From a virus, in the IMG/VR virus record IMGVR_UViG_3300019752_000009, positions 1 to 57,578 of that record: 57,578 bases of DNA; one strand, written 5' to 3'. The position numbers were made by a program, and so were the translations under genes. Under the pieces are notes generated by a model. The model had not been told where the DNA came from and did no database searches. It saw only the letters and a list, made by a program, of their open reading frames with translations. Below, piece after piece: positions 1 through 7,540 of the stretch; position 1 is the first letter of the stretch, and each line of letters starts with the position of its first letter.

Positions 1-123
1 AATAACCCCACAGTTTGGATTTTCTTTGATTAATTTTTTTTTGGAAAATTAATTATTGGGGAGGGGGAAACGTGATGGATGGGATTATGTTTGGGGTAGA
101 ATGTTTGGTTAATCGAGCGTTAA
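1..123. repeat. Left terminal inverted repeat (123 bp)
   Basis: Bases 1-123 are identical to the reverse complement of the last 123 bases (57456-57578). Identity stops at base 124 (C here, G on the other side). The extreme end reads AATAACCCCACAG. Inside lies an AT-rich block with a small inverted repeat (TAATTTT ... AAAATTA, about 31-57) and a G-rich block around 58-67. No gene is seen in it. Such repeats are typical of linear replicons with protein-primed or hairpin telomeres; which applies cannot be read from the sequence. Confidence 0.95.
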
Positions 124-222
124 CATGTGTTACAGGATAGATAGATGGTAATTATATATCAACATACTGCTATATGATTAATATTGTCGTTTATCGACCT
201 TGACGGCTTTTTTAGTTTTAAG

Positions 223-268
223 CGTGAAATTACCTTCATTAACCATATATAAGGGGTTACATTTCACG
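223..268. promoter_or_regulatory. Inverted repeat upstream of first gene
   Basis: The arm CGTGAAATTACC (223-234) is matched by GGTTACATTTCACG (255-268), differing by an insertion of two bases. The spacer is about 20 bp and contains TATATAA. The element sits between the left terminal repeat and the first gene, so it could be an operator, a leader hairpin or part of a terminal origin. The rest of 124-341 holds a short hairpin (GTCGTTTATCGAC) followed by a T-rich stretch and nothing else I can assign. Confidence 0.45.
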
Positions 269-341
269 TTACTGAGTTTAACGAAAGTGGTGGGGATGAA
301 CTATGTTTCTTTTATACATAAATAACAAGAAAGGATGTTAT

Positions 342-635
342 ATGCCTATCACTGCTGCACAATCATTAGCCAACTTTAATAATCTTATTAACGCTAATTA
401 CGAAACAATAAAAACTGCACTTGACACATTACTGTTATCCGAAGACTACACTATTGATACAGAGAACTCACATTTGATATACACATACTCAATTGCAGGG
501 ATGTGTAAAAGTCAGGAAGAGTTTGCGCTATATATAAGTAGGATTAATACTGACTACGTGGTTAATGGGGAATGGCTGGATCATTCATTGGCTTGTAACT
601 ACCAGATTGTTTTAAAAACAGTAATTACGCCATGA
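342..635 (+). CDS. Hypothetical protein, first gene of the left arm
   Basis: This 97-residue protein is not recognised. The ATG at 342 is preferred over the upstream in-frame ATG at 303 because an AGAAAGGA ribosome-binding site lies just before it. The protein is hydrophilic and has no membrane segment, metal site or known motif. It is the gene closest to the left end and is read inward, a position where linear phages often place early host-takeover or terminus-associated genes. That role is only positional inference. A long-loop hairpin with arms GTGGTGTT (669-676) and AACACCAC (717-724) follows it and may end the transcript. Confidence 0.6.
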   Translation: MPITAAQSLANFNNLINANYETIKTALDTLLLSEDYTIDTENSHLIYTYSIAGMCKSQEEFALYISRINTDYVVNGEWLDHSLACNYQIVLKTVITP

Positions 636-758
636 CATAAGTTATTGATTTTGTTCCTATATCGGGATGTGGTGTTTTAATTAAGCTGATAAATATCCTA
701 TTACAGGAATTCTAGCAACACCACAACATTAACATTCCATTATAAAAGGTGTTATTTG

Positions 759-787
759 TTGAGTGGAGTTTATGTTGATGTTATAAT
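759..787 (+). promoter_or_regulatory. Sigma-70-type promoter for the 831 gene
   Basis: TTGAGT (759-764), a 17-bp spacer and TATAAT (782-787), with the extended form TGTTATAAT. It precedes the gene at 831 by about 40 bp. Confidence 0.75.
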
Positions 788-830
788 GATTTGGTTTATT
801 ATGTTTAATAATTAAAAAGTGGTTTAGCTT

Positions 831-1628
831 ATGAAAGTGGAACAAGGTATGCGAGTAGATAAATTTACTGTTGCACACATGGAAAGTGCAGCAGAAGATA
901 ATTGTTTTGAGTTTTGCAGAGATAGTATGGTGGAAAGTAATTTCTGGACACTAAAGAATGTGGTTCGTCAAGATTCCATCGCGTTGATTAGGTGTGAAGA
1001 TAATAATATGAGTTCTATCTTTACTCTGCAACAATCAGCTTGCCTTGCTGTGGGGCGCAACTTCTTAGGTAATGAAGTTGGTAAGAAGGAAGGTACCAAG
1101 GTTTTGCATTTCTTCTCTGGCGGTGACTCGCGCCACCATAACAAAATTCTGATTGATATAGCTAGGGGTTTAAACTTTTCCAGTGATGAGATTCGGCTGT
1201 TGGATGATAATCTGTTTTTGGTGGAGATTTACGGTAATGATAAAGCTGAGTTGATTGATAGGGATTCTTTGGGGAATCTAAAGCAGAGTGATATCTATGA
1301 AGAACTGTATGATATGGTGAAGAAGCACGATATCACGCATGTAGTGTTTGATCCCTTGTATGTTTTTTCCACACCAAACCCTTACAATAATCAAGAACAA
1401 TCATTTTTTATGAAGGAATTAAAGAGATTGCACAGCGATCTCATAACCGCGTCTTTTTACTGTGTTGATAGATTTGGTGGTACAGCTTCCTATGCAGCTT
1501 TTTTCGATAATTTTATTGATATTCGTAGTATAAACAGGTGTCGTACCCATATAATTAGATTTAACTACAGTGGTGATAGTGTTATTGTTAACGCCTCCAG
1601 CAAGAATGGAGTGTTAACAAAGTTGTAA
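831..1628 (+). CDS. RepA/AAA_25-like RecA-fold protein with degraded P-loop
   Basis: The 265-residue protein follows the order of strands of RecA-fold NTPases of the RepA/AAA_25 type, which are hexameric helicases or helicase-like proteins. A central strand reads TKVLHFFSGGDS (residues 89-100), where these proteins have a 'V-L-Y-L-S-x-E-D' strand; it is followed by IARGLNF as in the family. VVFDPL at 171-176 stands where Walker B (VxxDP) is expected. The strand and loop that should hold Walker A (about 52-64) read LIRCEDNNMSS, with no GKS/T. ATP hydrolysis therefore looks lost. It may act as a structural or regulatory relative of a replication helicase, perhaps at the nearby terminus. The fold assignment is by eye; function is unknown. 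Confidence 0.45.
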   Translation: MKVEQGMRVDKFTVAHMESAAEDNCFEFCRDSMVESNFWTLKNVVRQDSIALIRCEDNNMSSIFTLQQSACLAVGRNFLGNEVGKKEGTKVLHFFSGGDSRHHNKILIDIARGLNFSSDEIRLLDDNLFLVEIYGNDKAELIDRDSLGNLKQSDIYEELYDMVKKHDITHVVFDPLYVFSTPNPYNNQEQSFFMKELKRLHSDLITASFYCVDRFGGTASYAAFFDNFIDIRSINRCRTHIIRFNYSGDSVIVNASSKNGVLTKL

Positions 1629-1731
1629 TCACAAGCTTGCATTACAGTGTCTGCAAGCACACCAACCCGATCCACCTCAGATCATAAACCTAACAGATTT
1701 TTATATTTTTGAAAAATATGGTGTTTTATTA

Positions 1732-1761
1732 TTGACACCACATCAAACATAATATTATAAT
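1732..1761 (+). promoter_or_regulatory. Sigma-70 promoter for the 1800 gene
   Basis: TTGACA (1732-1737), an 18-bp spacer and TATAAT (1756-1761), about 40 bp before the ATG at 1800. A short hairpin (GCTTGC/GCAAGC, 1635-1658) between the preceding gene and this promoter could end the upstream transcript. Confidence 0.85.
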
Positions 1762-1799
1762 AAACACTCAATCATTTAACCAAATAAGGAAACATTATT

Positions 1800-2012
1800 A
1801 TGTCACACACAAAATTAATACATCAACCAATTATTGATGAAGCTAATAAACTTGCTGCAGACAATGGATGTGTTATTTATATTGGTGTCCCTGTTTCAGG
1901 GTACAAAGAAGGAGAGTTTGTCTTTCTGTATGAAGAAAGTGAATGTAACGAGATTATCGGCTACACTAATGGTGTGTTTGTATTCACTAATATGGAGTGG
2001 GACTCTGGGTAG
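1800..2012 (+). CDS. Small hypothetical early protein
   Basis: A 70-residue acidic protein, not recognised. The ATG at 1800 follows an AAGGAAA ribosome-binding site. It has its own canonical promoter (1732-1761) and its own terminator (2023-2050), so it is a one-gene transcription unit, the usual arrangement of small host-takeover genes in lytic phages. An overlapping frame from 1834 codes a slightly shorter peptide but lacks a ribosome-binding site and is treated as a shadow. No motif supports a specific activity. Confidence 0.65.
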   Translation: MSHTKLIHQPIIDEANKLAADNGCVIYIGVPVSGYKEGEFVFLYEESECNEIIGYTNGVFVFTNMEWDSG

Positions 2013-2022
2013 TTAGGTTTTG

Positions 2023-2050
2023 CGGGGTGCTAGTCACCTCGTTTTATTTT
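2023..2050 (+). terminator. Rho-independent terminator after 1800 gene
   Basis: The stem CGGGGTG/CACCTCG (2023-2029 with 2035-2041, one G-T pair) is followed by the T-rich run GTTTTATTTT. Confidence 0.75.
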
Positions 2051-2111
2051 GTGTATGTTATTGATATTATTGCTTTATTGGAGATAAATGTAAAATAATA
2101 TAAAATAACTG

Positions 2112-2140
2112 TTGACACCCTACCCACACTTCATTATAAT
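2112..2140 (+). promoter_or_regulatory. Sigma-70 promoter for the 2234 gene
   Basis: TTGACA (2112-2117), a 17-bp spacer and a perfect TATAAT (2135-2140). This is a strong consensus promoter; the leader to the ATG at 2234 is about 85 nt. Confidence 0.9.
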
Positions 2141-2233
2141 TGTTTACAAGCTTACCAAAACAGCAAAGCACAAGAAATTTTGGTAAATCTAAATATCAAA
2201 AAACAACTTAAACTTCCCCATGAGGAATCAAAA

Positions 2234-2752
2234 ATGGCTTTCACTAAAGAACAAATGTTAGTAGCTAAAACAATTCGCCAGAATGAAGCTGCAGAGCGAA
2301 ACTGCAAATTAAAAGACATCAAGTGGGCTGAGTGCGTTAAATTATCATTCAACAAGAACAGTGAGCAATACAAGAAGGCTATGAACTCAGTAGAAAACAA
2401 GAAAAAGCAGTTTAAATTTGGCTGCATAGATATATTAGGTATGTCAGCAAGCTATATGCGAGCTAGTAATGAAGAATTTAAAAGCGATGTTGATGGTGCT
2501 GAGATAACTGTTCAACAGGTTGAGGAATTGCTTAATTACTGTAAAGAGCAAAATATGGCAAACGTTATGCTTAACCGAAACTTTTTTGGTGAAGGTGATG
2601 GTATCACACCAGAAGGTGATTTTATTGAAGACGAATACTACTTGTTTTTAGGTGAAATGCTTCAATTGGTTGTGAGTAAAGTTATTGGGTTGAAAGGTGT
2701 GCGTGAGATTGAAGACGGACACTGGGATCAATCTTGGGTAGTAGTTGCATAA
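2234..2752 (+). CDS. Hypothetical early protein with phage N-terminal motif
   Basis: This 172-residue protein begins at ATG 2234, chosen for the TGAGGA site just upstream; an in-frame TTG at 2180 has none. Its first ~38 residues (MAFTKEQM..A..IR..EAAERNCKLKDIKWAECV) match the start of the next gene (2881) in pattern: M-x-F-T/S-K, then IR, then C-K-[LV]-K-[DE]-I-x-W-x-x-C-V. The bodies of the two proteins then diverge. The shared head looks like a mobile N-terminal module that tethers different small domains to a common partner. The rest, rich in acidic residues, is not recognised. Confidence 0.7.
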   Translation: MAFTKEQMLVAKTIRQNEAAERNCKLKDIKWAECVKLSFNKNSEQYKKAMNSVENKKKQFKFGCIDILGMSASYMRASNEEFKSDVDGAEITVQQVEELLNYCKEQNMANVMLNRNFFGEGDGITPEGDFIEDEYYLFLGEMLQLVVSKVIGLKGVREIEDGHWDQSWVVVA

Positions 2753-2773
2753 CTTTTTTTAGAAAAAAGCTAA

Positions 2774-2826
2774 CTTAAGTGTTGACAACGATTCTAAATT
2801 ATTAGATAATACACTCAACACTTAAG
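2774..2826 (+). promoter_or_regulatory. Early promoter within a perfect 12-bp inverted repeat (operator)
   Basis: The promoter is TTGACA (2782-2787), 17 bp, GATAAT (2805-2810). It is framed by CTTAAGTGTTGA (2774-2785, overlapping the -35) and its exact inverse TCAACACTTAAG (2815-2826, near the start point). The same half-sites frame the promoter at 7546-7574. This placement is that of a repressor operator; the HTH protein encoded at 3212 is the obvious candidate ligand, but that is inference. Confidence 0.75.
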
Positions 2827-2880
2827 AAACAGCCAGCCATACGGCGAGGCGCAAATCCAGCGAAATGCGAGGAATTAAAA

Positions 2881-3201
2881 ATGAGCTTCTCTAAAGCAGA
2901 TATGAAAACAGCGCAAGAAATAAGAATTGAAGCCGCAAAATTACACGGATGTAAAGTTAAAGAAATATTATGGTCAATATGCGTTAGCATGGCTGTAAAG
3001 GGAATTAAATTAGTAACTAAAGTTGTTACTTATGTTAAAATTGAAAACTGCGGAAAAGAATTTAATGAGTTACTAAAGTTATGCCGCTTAGAGAAGAAAT
3101 ATTCCGGTGGGGATTTTAAGTGGAGCACTAAGACTTGGGAGTTTTATTGTGATGCTGATCAGATATACAACACATTAAAACCATTTATAGTTAATATTTA
3201 A
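2881..3201 (+). CDS. Hypothetical protein with the same N-terminal module as the 2234 gene
   Basis: A 106-residue basic protein. Residues 1-40 (MSFSKADM..A.EIRIEAAKLHGCKVKEILWSICV) share the pattern seen in the protein at 2234, and the remaining ~65 residues are unrelated to it. The start at 2881 follows GAGGAATTAAAA. It is the first gene after the operator-framed promoter (2774-2826) and runs into the HTH gene 10 bp downstream, so the two are probably co-transcribed. No catalytic motif is visible. Confidence 0.7.
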   Translation: MSFSKADMKTAQEIRIEAAKLHGCKVKEILWSICVSMAVKGIKLVTKVVTYVKIENCGKEFNELLKLCRLEKKYSGGDFKWSTKTWEFYCDADQIYNTLKPFIVNI

Positions 3202-3211
3202 GGAGCAAGAT

Positions 3212-3400
3212 ATGACAGTAGATGAATTAAGAAAGCTGCTTGCCACAACCAACTTATCACAAAGAAGTCTTGCAAAAGAAACTGGGATAAATGAACGCAA
3301 GATGCGATATGTATTCGCTGGGAAAGAGAAATTAACACTAACAGAAGAGTTGGCTTGCAAGTATATACTAGGAGTAACCTATCAGGTAACAGATAGGTAA
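3212..3400 (+). CDS. Small Cro/XRE-like helix-turn-helix protein
   Basis: A 62-residue protein consisting almost only of a helix-turn-helix: SQRSLAKETGINERKMRY (about residues 16-33) has the spacing of an XRE/Cro-type HTH, and the rest supplies flanking helices. It starts 10 bp after the previous gene behind an AAGGAG site. Proteins of this size bind operators as dimers. Its position directly behind a promoter framed by a perfect inverted repeat suggests autoregulation and control of the matching promoter at 7546. DNA binding is well supported by pattern; the target is inferred. Confidence 0.65.
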   Translation: MTVDELRKLLATTNLSQRSLAKETGINERKMRYVFAGKEKLTLTEELACKYILGVTYQVTDR

Positions 3401-3449
3401 AGTGAAACACAAATGTGCGCTACAGCGCAAAAAAAAGGAGGTGATAAAA

Positions 3450-3503
3450 TTGGGAAAAGGAAAAGATAAAGGCAAGGATGACGCTACCACCAAAAGCAAA
3501 TAG
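3450..3503 (+). CDS. 17-residue basic peptide with an exceptionally strong ribosome-binding site
   Basis: The frame TTG...TAG encodes MGKGKDKGKDDATTKSK. It is preceded at 3435-3445 by AAGGAGGTGAT, a near-complete complement of the 16S rRNA 3' end, with 4 bp to the TTG codon. This is stronger than any other site I noticed in the window, in a place where no larger gene exists. A small hairpin (TGCGCT/AGCGCA, 3416-3429) precedes it and the terminator at 3513-3535 follows. The highly charged sequence has no fold I can name. It may be a real microprotein or a translation-dependent leader. Confidence 0.45.
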   Translation: MGKGKDKGKDDATTKSK

Positions 3504-3512
3504 TTAGTTTTA

Positions 3513-3535
3513 GGCGCGAATTAACGCGCCTTCTT
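3513..3535. terminator. Convergent terminator
   Basis: GGCGCG (3513-3518) pairs with CGCGCC (3525-3530), followed by TTCTTT on the + strand. It separates the rightward HTH unit from the end of the leftward cassette (3541-7501). Confidence 0.65.
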
Positions 3536-3540
3536 TAATT

Positions 3541-4092
3541 CTAAAACTCCCAACTCCTACTATAACACTCTCCTGCAAGCTCTTCTGCTGCAATACCGCT
3601 CAATTGACAATACCTGTACGCGGTTTCAAGTTCAATATGTAACGCCTTAGCTATCTGATCGTATTTCATACCCTTGCCTTTTAGTGTGGTAACCAGCTTT
3701 GCGTCAAGTTCGCAATCATGAAAACCCTTGGCTTTATTAAATGCCACTGTTGCAATATACCTTTCTGTTTCCTTTATATTTAAAACAACACATGGGATGT
3801 GTGACATATTTAGGTATTCTTTTTTATGCATCAGGTAACGGTGATATCCATCAATAATTATAAACTTCTCCCCATTAAAATACGTGACGATAGGAAAGCA
3901 GAACCCATTCTTTTTAATTGAATCGACAAGCTGCTTCATCTTGGTGTGGGGGATTGAGTTTGGGTTGTAATTGTTTGGGTATATTAAAGCACTGTTTATA
4001 AGCCTAACCTCTGTACATGGGATTTTAATCCCCTCTGACACCATAACCTTTCCTTCTATTTTGTAATCTTCTATTTTATTTATCAACATCAT
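3541..4092 (-). CDS. ibrB: ParB/Srx-fold protein, IbrB-like
   Basis: The 183-residue protein has the ParB-type nuclease/kinase fold signature: LIYPNNYNPN near residues 37-46, then KQLVDSIKKNGFCFPIV and the signature DGYHRYL at 81-87 (the ParB 'GxRR' position, in the DGxHR form of IbrB and sulfiredoxin relatives). A helix-turn-helix-like segment (YDQIAKALHIELETAYRY) follows. Its start codon overlaps the stop of the PAPS-reductase-like gene (ATGA at 4089-4092), so the two are translationally coupled. The pair is the classic IbrA/IbrB arrangement. These pairs were first linked to control of immunoglobulin-binding genes in E. coli, and their biochemical activity is not settled. Confidence 0.75.
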   Translation of the reverse strand: MMLINKIEDYKIEGKVMVSEGIKIPCTEVRLINSALIYPNNYNPNSIPHTKMKQLVDSIKKNGFCFPIVTYFNGEKFIIIDGYHRYLMHKKEYLNMSHIPCVVLNIKETERYIATVAFNKAKGFHDCELDAKLVTTLKGKGMKYDQIAKALHIELETAYRYCQLSGIAAEELAGECYSRSWEF

Positions 4093-5195
4093 AACCCCTT
4101 TAATTTATTGAGTAAATTATCTTTACTATTAGCTTCTTTAGTCTTTATTGGTTTCTCATTTAAAACATCATTCATCATAACTTGTCTACAGGCTTGCCGA
4201 TAATTATCAGTGGTCTTATCCATTCTACCAAATCGCTCAACCAATACTTTAATGTCAGGGTTAATTGATGTTTTAATTAAATGTTGTAGGTATTCTTTCC
4301 AGCTATTAAAATGTTCTGGTAGTTTTTTACATAAAAATAAGCTACTTTTATTGCCGTGCTCCTGCATAATTTCAGTACCTTCTACCCTCTCGAGTATTTT
4401 CGCATAAGTTTCTGGTTCAAAGTAAGGTAAGTTCTGCATTTCCATTTCGCTAAACTGGTGACCAATATTCGATACTCTCATTTTCTTTGTAGGGTAACTA
4501 TGTAAACGTTGATAGTCGTATATCTTATTGTATTTTAAATTATTTTCCTTTATATATTTCCATATGTCAGAGTGAGAGAAATCATATATTGGGTATAGTA
4601 GTGCTGAATTACTTGGTTTACTTGTAGCCCATTTTATTTTATTGCCATCAATAAGTGCGGGGTGTCTTGTTACCGTTTTCAGCCTTTCTAATGACTCGTC
4701 AGCCCTGATACCAATAAAAAAACCACTGTTACTACCACAGCTTTTTTCATAAGCTTCTCTAATATAAAACTCCCCGTAAGGTGGTGCGCCTGTTTCCCAT
4801 ATATTTTCTGTTATCGCATCAACTCTTTTCTCTTGCACCCATTCACCCCTGTGTTTCTCGTCCCACGCTAAAAACCTACAGTTCCTTAATTTACCAACAG
4901 TTTGTGTTACACTAGGAATCTGAACCCATACTTTATTTATGAGTAACGATAGATTCATGAGATAATCAACTTGATTGATGGTTGCAGAGTAATTTAACTC
5001 AGAATCGGTGAAAAACATATTAACCCTTCTCCCTCTCCTTTCCGCCTCCTGCACAACCAAGTGAGCCAACACAGTGGAATCCTTACCCCCACTAACCGAC
5101 ACGCTTATATTGTCAAACAAATCAAAACCTAGACTCACGCGCTCTTGCGCTGCCTGTAAAACATTTTTGGTGTTAGAGTATATCTTCTTACTCAT
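4089..5195 (-). CDS. ibrA: PAPS-reductase-like PP-loop protein, IbrA-like (DUF3440)
   Basis: A 368-residue protein with the adenylation PP-loop SGGKDST at residues 35-41, followed by a typical 'FFTDSELNYSAT' strand-loop of phosphoadenosine-phosphosulfate reductases, and a long C-terminal part as in IbrA/DUF3440 proteins. PP-loop enzymes adenylate a substrate. Relatives reduce PAPS, modify tRNA, or (DndC) install sulfur in DNA. The reductase-type C-terminal ECGLH cysteine motif is not seen. It lies between the SNF2 helicase gene (1-bp gap) and the IbrB-like gene (4-bp overlap). A role in DNA or nucleotide modification or in regulating host genes is plausible but unproven. Confidence 0.8.
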   Translation of the reverse strand: MSKKIYSNTKNVLQAAQERVSLGFDLFDNISVSVSGGKDSTVLAHLVVQEAERRGRRVNMFFTDSELNYSATINQVDYLMNLSLLINKVWVQIPSVTQTVGKLRNCRFLAWDEKHRGEWVQEKRVDAITENIWETGAPPYGEFYIREAYEKSCGSNSGFFIGIRADESLERLKTVTRHPALIDGNKIKWATSKPSNSALLYPIYDFSHSDIWKYIKENNLKYNKIYDYQRLHSYPTKKMRVSNIGHQFSEMEMQNLPYFEPETYAKILERVEGTEIMQEHGNKSSLFLCKKLPEHFNSWKEYLQHLIKTSINPDIKVLVERFGRMDKTTDNYRQACRQVMMNDVLNEKPIKTKEANSKDNLLNKLKGL

Positions 5196-5196
5196 A

Positions 5197-6624
5197 TCAT
5201 AAATCCCTCACTGCATTTTTAAATTCTTTCTTGGATGTTATGCGCTGATTAAATGTGTTGGCGTAATCTTCTTTTGTTTGTATCGCGGTCATTATCTTCT
5301 CATCGATAGTGTTATCTGCTACTATATCAATCACTTTTGTTTCGCTATCTTGATCAATCCTATAATTCCTTCTTAGTGGTTGCATTCGCTTATCATAGCT
5401 ATACATATTGTCGTAGAATATCATTAGCTTAGCTTCATTTAACGTTAAGCTGAAACCACCAATTGAGTGGGTAGCGATAAGGAATCGTGCACCTGCTGGA
5501 TCGCGCCACTTGTTTAGTTGTGCTTCGCGTTCACACACTTTTAATTTACCAGTGTATGTAATTGCGCTCTTACCACCATATCTTGCTATTAATATTTTCT
5601 TAATATAATTAGTTGGTGGTACATACTTACTCCATATAATTACTTTATCATCATTATGTTTATCTATGATATCTATAAGACAATTTAACCTATTGAATTC
5701 CGATAGTTGTTTTTCATCCAAACTAATAAAACCACTGCATATTTTTTGTAATTCTGTTTGTAGTTTAAAATACTCAGGCATAAAATCCTGATCATCAGGC
5801 ATCTCGTCTATTATTTGCAGGGTATCTAATTTAGCTTGCTCGTACAGGGTTCGCTGATAGTTCGATAATTCAATATAATGAGATGAAAAAGTTTTAGGTG
5901 GCAAATAAACACATTCTTCTATCCTAGCTTGATGTGCGAACGGTGCGATCTTATCAGCTAGTTCTTCGGGGTTAATTTCCTGCGCTACTTCACTTGTACG
6001 TTTAACACTACCGTCACCTAATACTATTTCCCTATACACTAAATGTTGATTTGCAAAAGCAAAGAATGAATTAAAACCTAAAATAGATGGGCTAAGGAAA
6101 TACATTTGTGAGAATAAATCAACCGCGCCCTGCGTCACTGGCGTTCCTGTTAAAAGTAATCTATAGGATGTTTTCTTTGTTAGAGCTAATAATCGTTTGG
6201 TGCGTAAGGAAAAGTAATTTTTTATATAACTGGATTCATCTACAACAATGTAGCTTTTATCATTAACTATCTCATAAGCTTCACCTGCAACCCGATCACT
6301 TTGGCTAAGACTGTCCAGCCCAATAATAGATATACACTTATCTCCTTTTATACTAAGGTTTCCACCATATATGCATTCTATATCATCTTCGTTGATATCT
6401 GTGCTTTTTAGGATTTCTTTTTTAATATTAATCACGAACGCAGCAGGGGCGAACCAAACAACGTTATCAATCTTACTTGATCTTAACCTTATCAACTCAA
6501 TAGCTGTTAGTGTTTTACCTGTCCCCATATCCATAAAGAGAGCACCAACCCGTAGTGGTTTTAACTTCTCAACAGCTTGCTTTTGATGAGGTAGTAATTC
6601 AATCTTTATCGAGAAGTTTTTCAT
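5197..6624 (-). CDS. SNF2-type DEAD/H helicase
   Basis: A 475-residue SF2 ATPase. Motif Q/I: LLPHQKQAV then MDMGTGKT (residues 31-38); motif II DESS; motif III LLTGTPV; C-terminal lobe with FLIATHSIGGFSLTL (motif V region) and motif VI-like QPLRRNYRIDQ. The spacing fits small SNF2-family translocases found in phages. The ATG at 6624 is preferred over an upstream in-frame ATG (6681) because AAGGAG lies 7 bp before it; it overlaps the end of the upstream gene by 26 bp. Likely a DNA translocase in replication, recombination or transcription; grouping with IbrA/B suggests a shared DNA-related task. Confidence 0.9.
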   Translation of the reverse strand: MKNFSIKIELLPHQKQAVEKLKPLRVGALFMDMGTGKTLTAIELIRLRSSKIDNVVWFAPAAFVINIKKEILKSTDINEDDIECIYGGNLSIKGDKCISIIGLDSLSQSDRVAGEAYEIVNDKSYIVVDESSYIKNYFSLRTKRLLALTKKTSYRLLLTGTPVTQGAVDLFSQMYFLSPSILGFNSFFAFANQHLVYREIVLGDGSVKRTSEVAQEINPEELADKIAPFAHQARIEECVYLPPKTFSSHYIELSNYQRTLYEQAKLDTLQIIDEMPDDQDFMPEYFKLQTELQKICSGFISLDEKQLSEFNRLNCLIDIIDKHNDDKVIIWSKYVPPTNYIKKILIARYGGKSAITYTGKLKVCEREAQLNKWRDPAGARFLIATHSIGGFSLTLNEAKLMIFYDNMYSYDKRMQPLRRNYRIDQDSETKVIDIVADNTIDEKIMTAIQTKEDYANTFNQRITSKKEFKNAVRDL

Positions 6625-7501
6625 AAACGCTCTCCTTATTATATGTTTCTTTATTGTTCTTCTTATATGGTGATTTAACAATTGGCTTTACTAATGCGGG
6701 AATAATTAATTCGTCTTGCTCCTGCATTAATTTCTTAGCATCATCACTGATTTGAAACCCAAACTCATTAGTAAGAGTTCGTAGTTCATCGTACCGATCG
6801 ACAAAGAATGAATACCTATTCTTGGCTAATTCATATCCACCCCATATTGCTTTTATATTCTGCTGTAATGACGTGTTACCATGTTCCCATTGCACATAAA
6901 ATTTGTTTGGAAACTTTGGATTAGTGTAGATGCGGCGCATGTTTTCAGGTTTATAGTCAGCACTTTCAACGCGCCCCCACAACTCATTATTCCACACCTT
7001 TACTTGTATCCCTTTATTAAGAAGAACATGGCACATTTCAACAAGCTTGCCTTGACCATCAACTAACCCACCTCTTGAAAATTTACCTTCGCCAAATTCC
7101 ATAAAATTATGATGCAACAATATATCGCGCTCGCTACTATCAGAGTTGAATTGGTATTCAATAGTAAGCTTTGTATTATCTAGCTTCAGTGATGCCACTT
7201 TCCTGTTATCCCAACAGTCTTTTGTTTTAAATAGTTTTAGCTCTTCAAATTTTTCTTTATATCTCTTGTCTTGCGCTTCATCATTTATGAAGCTTTTAAA
7301 ATTTATATCATTATCTATTAACACTTTAATCTGCTGAGCATCATAATATTTGAATTTATCAAAAAAGCTCCGATTATCAATAAAGAATTTTGATTCATCT
7401 TGCGACAACATATACTCTTTATAATCATCGTTATCACAATAACTTACAACACTATCTCTAATCTTTTCAGCCCAGTCGATTTGTTTTGTACTTCCATTCA
7501 T
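6599..7501 (-). CDS. Hypothetical protein, first gene of leftward cassette
   Basis: A 300-residue protein. The start at 7501 follows AGGTGGT; an upstream ATG (7552) has no such site and would overlap the divergent promoter. The beginning (GSTKQIDWAEKIRDS) is a recurrent opening of uncharacterised bacterial and phage proteins ('..KQ..WAE.IR..'). The middle contains a segment QVKVWNNELWGRVESADYKPENMRRIYTNPKFPNKFY cut here by many aromatic residues, and the C-terminus is lysine-rich. No catalytic motif is evident. It leads the operon with SNF2, IbrA-like and IbrB-like genes and overlaps the SNF2 start, so it probably works with them. Confidence 0.75.
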   Translation of the reverse strand: MNGSTKQIDWAEKIRDSVVSYCDNDDYKEYMLSQDESKFFIDNRSFFDKFKYYDAQQIKVLIDNDINFKSFINDEAQDKRYKEKFEELKLFKTKDCWDNRKVASLKLDNTKLTIEYQFNSDSSERDILLHHNFMEFGEGKFSRGGLVDGQGKLVEMCHVLLNKGIQVKVWNNELWGRVESADYKPENMRRIYTNPKFPNKFYVQWEHGNTSLQQNIKAIWGGYELAKNRYSFFVDRYDELRTLTNEFGFQISDDAKKLMQEQDELIIPALVKPIVKSPYKKNNKETYNKESVYEKLLDKD

Positions 7502-7540
7502 ATTACCACCTATAAAAAATAATTTAACTTTTTTAAATAA

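Noticed and set aside
1834-2016. Overlapping 60-codon frame inside the 1800 gene
   Set aside because: It has no ribosome-binding site and overlaps a gene with good signals.
5197-6624. Large terminase subunit
   Set aside because: The Walker A and later motifs are in the order and sequence of SNF2 helicases (LLTGTPV, QPLRRNYR), with no terminase nuclease domain.
6881-7337. Short + strand frames within the leftward cassette
   Set aside because: They are complements of the 300-aa gene without start signals.
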